Part shown: one piece after another, positions 1-4,253 of the stretch
Layout: each line of letters starts with the position of its first letter
Numbering within the stretch: position 1 is the stretch's first letter
Origin: Candidatus Thalassarchaeaceae archaeon
Lineage (GTDB): Archaea; Thermoplasmatota; Poseidoniia; Poseidoniales; Thalassarchaeaceae
Assembly (NCBI GenBank): GCA_013330385.1
Contig: DUIL01000172.1
Coordinates: 1-6,411, forward strand
DNA length: 6,411 nucleotides
Reading direction: 5' to 3'
Notes under the pieces: model-generated
What the model was told of the DNA's origin: nothing
Databases searched by the model: none
The model's input: the letters and a program-made list of their open reading frames with translations, nothing else
Translations under genes and position numbers: made by a program

Positions 1-1
1 C

Positions 2-2215
2 GACATCAACCACACCTATCGTGGTGATCTAGATATTGTCCTAGTCTCCCCTTCAGGAACCGAATCTTGGTTGGCTGAGGGACATTCAGACGGTGGAAAC
101 CACTACAGTAATTGGTTATTCAACACGGTACAAAACTGGGGTGAATCTAGTTTAGGTGAGTGGGTTCTCAAAGTACGCGATACATCCTCAGGGGATAATG
201 GAACGCTGAACACATGGGAAGTGATTTTTCATGGAATTGATGTTGATTTAGACCATGACAATGATGGTTTATCTGATGAAAATGAGACTCTTGTCTGGGG
301 CACTAATCCTTACGATTATGACTCGGATGACGACGGTTTATCAGATTATGATGAAGTAATAACTTACGGCACTAACCCACTTTCTGCAGACTCAGATGTT
401 GATGGATTAACCGATGAACAAGAAATTAATCTCATCGGTACTGATCCTCTAGACTCGGACTCAGATGACGATGGATTATCAGACAGTATTGAAGTGACAT
501 ATTGGGGAACTGACCCTCTAGTCTATGACCCTGATGCAGATAGTGACTTGTTCTATCATTTCCAAGATTGTAACGATAACAATCCAAACGTAAATCCTGG
601 AGCGTACGAAAGTTTAGATGGAATTGACAACAATTGTGACGACTATATCGATGAAGGTTACAACTTCACCGATCGTGATAATGATGGACTCAAGGACTGG
701 CCCGAATACCATATCTATGGTACTGAATATCTTGATGAAGATACAGACGATGATGGATTGACTGATGGTGAAGAAATACTAACACATGGTTCAGATCCAC
801 TAAGTTACGATGTAGATAATGACAATGATGGATATCAGTGGTTCCTAGATTGTGATGATGATGATCCATATCGAAACCCTGCTCTACCAGAATTGCTAGA
901 TGGGAGTGATAATGATTGTGATTTGGTAATTGATCAGGGATTCTGGGACCTCGACACTGATTTCGATGGACTCGATGATTACGATGAATTCCACAACACC
1001 AGCACAGACCCATATGATGGTGATACGGATGATGATGGCTTACCTGATGGAAATGAAGTGAATGTACATGGATCTAATCCACTTTGGGCTGATCCTGATG
1101 ATGATTCAGATGGTTGGTATTGGTTCCAAGATTGTCAAGACGATGATAGTGAACGTGCTCCGTATCAACCAGAAGCACTAGATGGTAAAGACAACGATTG
1201 TGACGATATTATCGATGAGGATTATTACGATTTAGACTCCGATTCGGATGGACTCTACGATTATGATGAGTATCACAATATTGCCACGGATCCGAATCTA
1301 TTTGATTCAGATGGAGATGGTCTTGGTGATGGACACGAAATAATGACCACAAAATCGGACCCTCTGACTTATGATTTTGATAGAGATGAGGATGGTTTCT
1401 ATGCTTTTGAGGATTGTCAAGATCTTGTAGAAACAATCAATCCAGATGCTGATGAAATCTGGAACGGGTGGGATGATGATTGTAATGATATTATTGACGA
1501 TGAAAATGCGATTAATAGAGAACTAATCATAGGTTCAAATCCAGCTAGATCTGGATTAGGCCACTGGGATGCAGTCAATCGTTCATTTGCCGTAAATTTG
1601 AATGGTATTCCTCTTGAGATTAGTAAAGATATTATTTGGGAAATGGAAGGTGTAAATCTCTCAGATTATGTGACAAATGATGGACAGAGGTTGTGGCTTG
1701 AAATTATCGATTGTGAGTCTAGAGATTTGGAATTAGAAAAAATTCTCTGCGAACAAGGCGATGGGATGAGATACCTGAATGCAACTATTATTGATTCAGG
1801 AGTTGAAACTAAACTACAATGGATAATCGGTGTCGAGGTCTACGTTGAACCACCTACTTTTACTGAATCACTAATCTCATTCTTTGGTTCAGCCGTTGGC
1901 ATCATAATCATATTGATTCTTATTATTACAATTGTTGGAGGTGTTGCATTTGGAGCGTTTAGAATTAATCAAAATAAGAGAATTGCTGATGCCTACAGAG
2001 AATTTAAGATTAATCTGAGGCCTAAGGGAGATACACCAGAACATCGTTCCGTTGAACTACCTTCAGCCCCGGATCTTGGTTATCTATCACTTTACCAGAA
2101 CGAAGAGGATGAACCGATTTTGGTCACTGCTTCTGCAGTAACAAAATCATCTGATGACCCTCCACTTCTAGTCACAGCAACAGCAGTATCTAAATCGCTA
2201 GATGAAGAAGAATAA
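2..2215 (+). CDS. Acidic cell-surface protein with P domain, TSP3-like and MopE-like repeats, one TM anchor (5' partial)
   Basis: The gene enters from the left edge; 737 residues and the TAA stop are visible. Numbering is from the first full codon. Residues 1-78 are the end of a proprotein-convertase P (homo B) domain, with HTYRGDL, VSPSGT, GEWVLKVRDT and GTLNTWEV; this domain often follows subtilisin-like proteases or occurs in surface proteins. Residues 84-500 are ten Asp-rich DxDxDGLxD...GTDP repeats of the calcium-binding thrombospondin-3 type, plus four MopE-like modules with paired Cys (190/212, 284/306, 378/400, 472/494). Residues 501-621 form an unrecognised domain with Cys571 and Cys583. 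A hydrophobic helix at about 627-653 is followed by Arg/Lys, so the final 84 residues should be cytoplasmic. A TTG at 71 is not the start, because the P domain is already in progress there. Inferred role: a calcium-stiffened surface stalk or adhesin. Whether a protease domain lies upstream cannot be seen. Confidence 0.88.
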   Translation, partial: DINHTYRGDLDIVLVSPSGTESWLAEGHSDGGNHYSNWLFNTVQNWGESSLGEWVLKVRDTSSGDNGTLNTWEVIFHGIDVDLDHDNDGLSDENETLVWGTNPYDYDSDDDGLSDYDEVITYGTNPLSADSDVDGLTDEQEINLIGTDPLDSDSDDDGLSDSIEVTYWGTDPLVYDPDADSDLFYHFQDCNDNNPNVNPGAYESLDGIDNNCDDYIDEGYNFTDRDNDGLKDWPEYHIYGTEYLDEDTDDDGLTDGEEILTHGSDPLSYDVDNDNDGYQWFLDCDDDDPYRNPALPELLDGSDNDCDLVIDQGFWDLDTDFDGLDDYDEFHNTSTDPYDGDTDDDGLPDGNEVNVHGSNPLWADPDDDSDGWYWFQDCQDDDSERAPYQPEALDGKDNDCDDIIDEDYYDLDSDSDGLYDYDEYHNIATDPNLFDSDGDGLGDGHEIMTTKSDPLTYDFDRDEDGFYAFEDCQDLVETINPDADEIWNGWDDDCNDIIDDENAINRELIIGSNPARSGLGHWDAVNRSFAVNLNGIPLEISKDIIWEMEGVNLSDYVTNDGQRLWLEIIDCESRDLELEKILCEQGDGMRYLNATIIDSGVETKLQWIIGVEVYVEPPTFTESLISFFGSAVGIIIILILIITIVGGVAFGAFRINQNKRIADAYREFKINLRPKGDTPEHRSVELPSAPDLGYLSLYQNEEDEPILVTASAVTKSSDDPPLLVTATAVSKSLDEEE
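374..1501 (+). repeat. Four tandem 94-residue (282-base) coding super-repeats
   Basis: Within gene 1 the units are 374-655, 656-937, 938-1219 and 1220-1501. Each encodes two TSP3-like repeats 23 residues apart, then a 48-residue MopE-like module. The central Gly of the DGL motifs lies at residues 135/158, 229/252, 323/346 and 417/440. The two module cysteines lie at 190/212, 284/306, 378/400 and 472/494. Every landmark is shifted by exactly 94 residues, with no indel. Two additional TSP3-like repeats (Gly at 89 and 112) precede the units on the same 23-residue spacing. The copies have diverged in DNA sequence, so this is old duplication held by selection rather than recent expansion. Confidence 0.9.
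2111..2206 (+). repeat. Tandem 16-residue duplication in the cytoplasmic tail
   Basis: The last residues of gene 1 contain two adjacent 16-residue copies, EPILVTASAVTKSSDD and PPLLVTATAVSKSLDE, identical at 10 positions and conservative at most others (I/L, S/T, T/S, D/E). They lie after the transmembrane helix, on the predicted cytoplasmic side, at the very C-terminus. They could be a docking or sorting motif present twice; no known motif was recognised. Confidence 0.75.
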
Positions 2216-2239
2216 TCACGCTTCATCAGCTTCTTCTTC
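2200..2239. terminator. Possible bidirectional terminator / inverted repeat at the convergent gene ends
   Basis: Genes 1 and 2 meet tail to tail: TAA at 2213-2215 and the minus-strand TGA at 2216-2218 with no base between. GAAGAAGAA (2203-2211) is complementary to TTCTTCTTC (2231-2239), a 9-bp stem with a 19-base loop. An alternative 7-bp stem pairs GATGAAG (2200-2206) with CTTCATC (2221-2227). As a result each transcript meets a T-rich pyrimidine run shortly after its stop. Archaeal terminators usually depend on T tracts rather than hairpins, so function is uncertain. The arms also encode the acidic C-termini of both proteins, which could explain the symmetry by itself. Confidence 0.35.
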
Positions 2240-3577
2240 GGCTGCTGCTCTCAAGTTATCTCCCCATTCAGCATCGGGAGAACCACCTTCCCAAACCCCC
2301 TCAACGGATATGTCTTCGATATCCTCATCTTCTCTCCAAGGTGGTTCGCCATCAGTACCGGATAATACTAGAAGACCCTCTTCGTCAAGACGACGTTGTA
2401 CTGTTTTCACAGCCTTAGTAATTTGAATAATATGGCCAATAGGAGTTCCCGTTGTGACGAATGGATGTGTGGCAGAACAAATCATCAGACCTTGGGTGGG
2501 TGATTTGACATCCATCATTTGACCTGGATGCTCTGGGTCTGAAACAGTAGCTACAACTTCTCCTTCCTCAACAAAAGAACCCGCTGGTGCTAGCACATCA
2601 AGTAAGCCTCCATAGTCGGAACGAATCCATACTGAACCTGAAGCAAGAAGTCGGAATCGAGGTCTACTTGGATATCCGGGGATCATCTTTAGACTCCTTA
2701 ACACATTGAGTATCCCATATAATGCAACTTGTATCGATTCAGGATTAGATTCGTCAGAACCACCTCCTTCGTAAGTTATGCAACTTATTCCCGATTCATC
2801 AGCAATACGACGCAAAGATCCCTTTGGCCCTTCGTTATCTAGAATTAACTCAATGCCAAATGCTCGCGCAGAACGATTACTTAGCCGATTTGCAAGATTT
2901 GCTCTTATCTGCGGCATATTTGTTCGACCGAGCGCCGCAGTATGCAAATCGATGATATGGTCGCTTGTAGAAAACAATTCTTTCCAAAGTCTATGTGCAA
3001 CTCTCGAAGTAGTATTGCTATTTTCTTTGCCGGGGAAAAAACGATTCAAATCTCTTCCATCACTCATATAGCGTGTCGAGCGTCGATAACCGGGCATGTT
3101 GACGATGGGGATAATACGGATTGTCCCTGCGACTGAAGAAGGATCTATTGCCATACCCTCACCCATGATATTTGGAGATTGTAAATATGTAAGAGCAAGG
3201 GGGCCAATAAGTTCGTTCCCGTGTACTGCGCCTATGATTGTGACAATCGGACCTGGACGAGTTCCGTGAACTACAGTTATTGGTATCGGCCAGGATTCAC
3301 CTATCTCTATATCCATTAAATCAAATTCAACTTGGCGAATTGTCCCTGGTTTCACACGTTTACGACCTATTCTATGAGATTTCCAATCACTTGACCTAGA
3401 CCATTCCTTTGGGGTTGAACCGGACTCACCTAGAGCCTTTTCAATCTCCTTGCGGCGGCGTTGAGGGATTTGATTGGCTACCTTAAGAGGACGATGCCTA
3501 CGCCGTTTCACCCTAGATACAGGAATCTTTTCACCCTCTCCATCAGCAGGGCTAGGGTCGTCAGAAGAAGCAGCCAA
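2216..3577 (-). CDS. M14-family zinc deacylase, succinylglutamate desuccinylase/aspartoacylase-like
   Basis: The 453-residue product belongs to the AstE/AspA branch of zinc carboxypeptidases, which hydrolyse N-acyl amino acids or related amides. The zinc site is visible: GAVHGNE (His119, Glu122) and IDLHTA (His212). Substrate-binding RDLNRFFPG is at 175-183, and the likely catalytic Glu270 is in TYEGGG. Residues about 311-386 form the C-terminal beta-rich, biotinyl/lipoyl-like domain common in this family. Unusual parts are a basic N-terminal extension (about 1-79, with VKRRRHRP and PQRRRKEIEK) and an acidic tail (about 397-453). The start is TTG at 3577; no in-frame ATG occurs upstream before the stop at 3647-3649, and the first in-frame ATG is near residue 88, inside the conserved domain. 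A GTG at 3511 is an alternative. A TATA-like box lies about 25 bases upstream of the TTG. The exact substrate cannot be told from sequence, and no RimK-type ligase partner is in the window. Confidence 0.88.
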   Translation of the reverse strand: MAASSDDPSPADGEGEKIPVSRVKRRRHRPLKVANQIPQRRRKEIEKALGESGSTPKEWSRSSDWKSHRIGRKRVKPGTIRQVEFDLMDIEIGESWPIPITVVHGTRPGPIVTIIGAVHGNELIGPLALTYLQSPNIMGEGMAIDPSSVAGTIRIIPIVNMPGYRRSTRYMSDGRDLNRFFPGKENSNTTSRVAHRLWKELFSTSDHIIDLHTAALGRTNMPQIRANLANRLSNRSARAFGIELILDNEGPKGSLRRIADESGISCITYEGGGSDESNPESIQVALYGILNVLRSLKMIPGYPSRPRFRLLASGSVWIRSDYGGLLDVLAPAGSFVEEGEVVATVSDPEHPGQMMDVKSPTQGLMICSATHPFVTTGTPIGHIIQITKAVKTVQRRLDEEGLLVLSGTDGEPPWREDEDIEDISVEGVWEGGSPDAEWGDNLRAAAEEEADEA

Positions 3578-3663
3578 TGACCTTGTGGGGAGTAGGCGAA
3601 ATATGAGTGTTAGGCATTGAATACCTGTAGAAATTGTTGAATGCGGCTACTCGCGTGGAGCAA
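3578..3663. promoter_or_regulatory. Divergent intergenic promoter region between the deacylase and thioesterase genes
   Basis: This 86-base gap separates two divergent genes. An AT box at 3599-3604 reads AAATAT on the plus strand and ATATTT on the minus strand. For the minus-strand gene its centre is about 25 bases from the TTG at 3577, the usual archaeal TATA-to-start-site distance, which fits a leaderless transcript. For the plus-strand gene the same box would give a start site near 3627 and a leader of about 35 bases containing GGAG. No BRE was clear on either side. The assignment rests on position and composition only. Confidence 0.4.
3657..3660 (+). promoter_or_regulatory. Shine-Dalgarno-like GGAG upstream of the thioesterase
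   Basis: GGAG ends 3 bases before the ATG at 3664 and 6 bases before the adjacent in-frame ATG at 3667. The spacing slightly favours 3667, a one-residue difference. It argues against the upstream in-frame TTG codons at 3634 and 3637, which have no purine-rich site at suitable spacing. Confidence 0.4.
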
Positions 3664-4143
3664 ATGATGTGTACTGATGGACCACCTTCTGTGCAAGAAA
3701 AATATGCACCAAACAGTATTTGCTTCGGTTGTGGACCTGCTAATCACGATGGATTGAGGATTCGTTCACTAAGGTCTGAAAATGGACTAGAAATGCGATT
3801 TACACCCTCTCTAGAACATCAAGCATTTCCGGGAATGATCAATGGAGGAATAATTGGAGCACTAATGGACTGTCATGGAAATTGGACTGCTGCAATCGCC
3901 TTGATGGACGCCTCTGGTGATTCACAACCACCTTGTACTGTTACCGCTACTTACAGTATCAAACTTCGGCGACCTACTCCATTTGGTCAAGAACTCGTTG
4001 TTATCGGCGAAGTAACTGAACTCAAGGAAGACAGAGCCTCTGTCAAGATGACATTGATGGCTGAAGACAAGATTTGTGCTACTGGAGAGGGACTTTTTGT
4101 TGCAGTTACAGAAGGACATCCTGCATTTCACCGATGGAATTGA
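3664..4143 (+). CDS. PaaI-like hotdog-fold acyl-CoA thioesterase
   Basis: A 159-residue protein, the normal length for a single hotdog domain. Members of this family hydrolyse acyl-CoA thioesters in the cytoplasm, usually as dimers or tetramers. Seen here: an N-terminal CFGCGPANHDGLRI motif (20-33), the active-site helix region FPGMINGGIIGALMDCHGNW (55-74), and later strands with TATYSIKLRRPTPFG. Asp69 in the DCHG segment is the likely catalytic acid. The usual HGG of PaaI proteins is INGG here, a variant I recall from a related subgroup carrying the same CFGCG and DCH motifs. ATG 3664 was chosen from the GGAG just upstream; ATG 3667 or TTG 3634/3637 are alternatives. The substrate is not predictable. 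The gene diverges from the deacylase and is followed 110 bases later by the helicase in the same direction. Confidence 0.85.
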   Translation: MMCTDGPPSVQEKYAPNSICFGCGPANHDGLRIRSLRSENGLEMRFTPSLEHQAFPGMINGGIIGALMDCHGNWTAAIALMDASGDSQPPCTVTATYSIKLRRPTPFGQELVVIGEVTELKEDRASVKMTLMAEDKICATGEGLFVAVTEGHPAFHRWN

Positions 4144-4219
4144 ATTCGAACGCTCTAACCTAATCAGTTTCAGTTTACTCATTTAGCCTTAGACATCCTT
4201 TAGAACAGCGGATTCTGAG

Positions 4220-4225
4220 TTTATT
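4220..4225 (+). promoter_or_regulatory. Weak TATA-like box before the helicase
   Basis: TTTATT is centred about 31 bases before the proposed GTG start at 4254, consistent with a nearly leaderless transcript. The rest of the 110-base gap (4144-4253) holds T-rich stretches just after the thioesterase stop (about 4167-4200) that could end that transcript, and no recognisable RNA gene. A GGTGA at 4236-4240 resembles a ribosome-binding site, but it is 13 bases from the GTG, too far for ordinary use. Confidence 0.28.
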
Positions 4226-4253
4226 CGTGGCCGCTGGTGAAGACCTTGCTCCG

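Noticed and set aside
71..73. TTG at 71 as the start of the first gene
   Set aside because: The frame is open to the left edge and residues before it (HTYRGDLDIVLVSPSGT) are conserved P-domain sequence, so the gene begins outside the window.
690..1436. His-rich open frames on the minus strand (690-1013 and 1209-1436) resembling metal-binding proteins
   Set aside because: They are the antisense reading of GAT/GAC-rich Asp repeats, which gives ATC/GTC or CAT/CAC-type codons. They follow the repeat periodicity and have no independent start signals.
374..1501. Recent tandem DNA repeat or phase-variable microsatellite
   Set aside because: The GATGATGAT-like tracts are short and the 282-base units have diverged in DNA sequence; only the amino-acid spacing is conserved.
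2202..2426. Ser-rich plus-strand open frame beginning inside the end of gene 1
   Set aside because: It is antisense to the well-supported deacylase gene; its Ser/Pro composition is the complement of the acidic C-terminal coding sequence.
4144..4253. Small RNA or tRNA gene in the gap before the helicase
   Set aside because: No cloverleaf, TTCGA-type arm with matching stems, or strong hairpin was seen; the stretch is AT-rich and best explained as terminator plus promoter.
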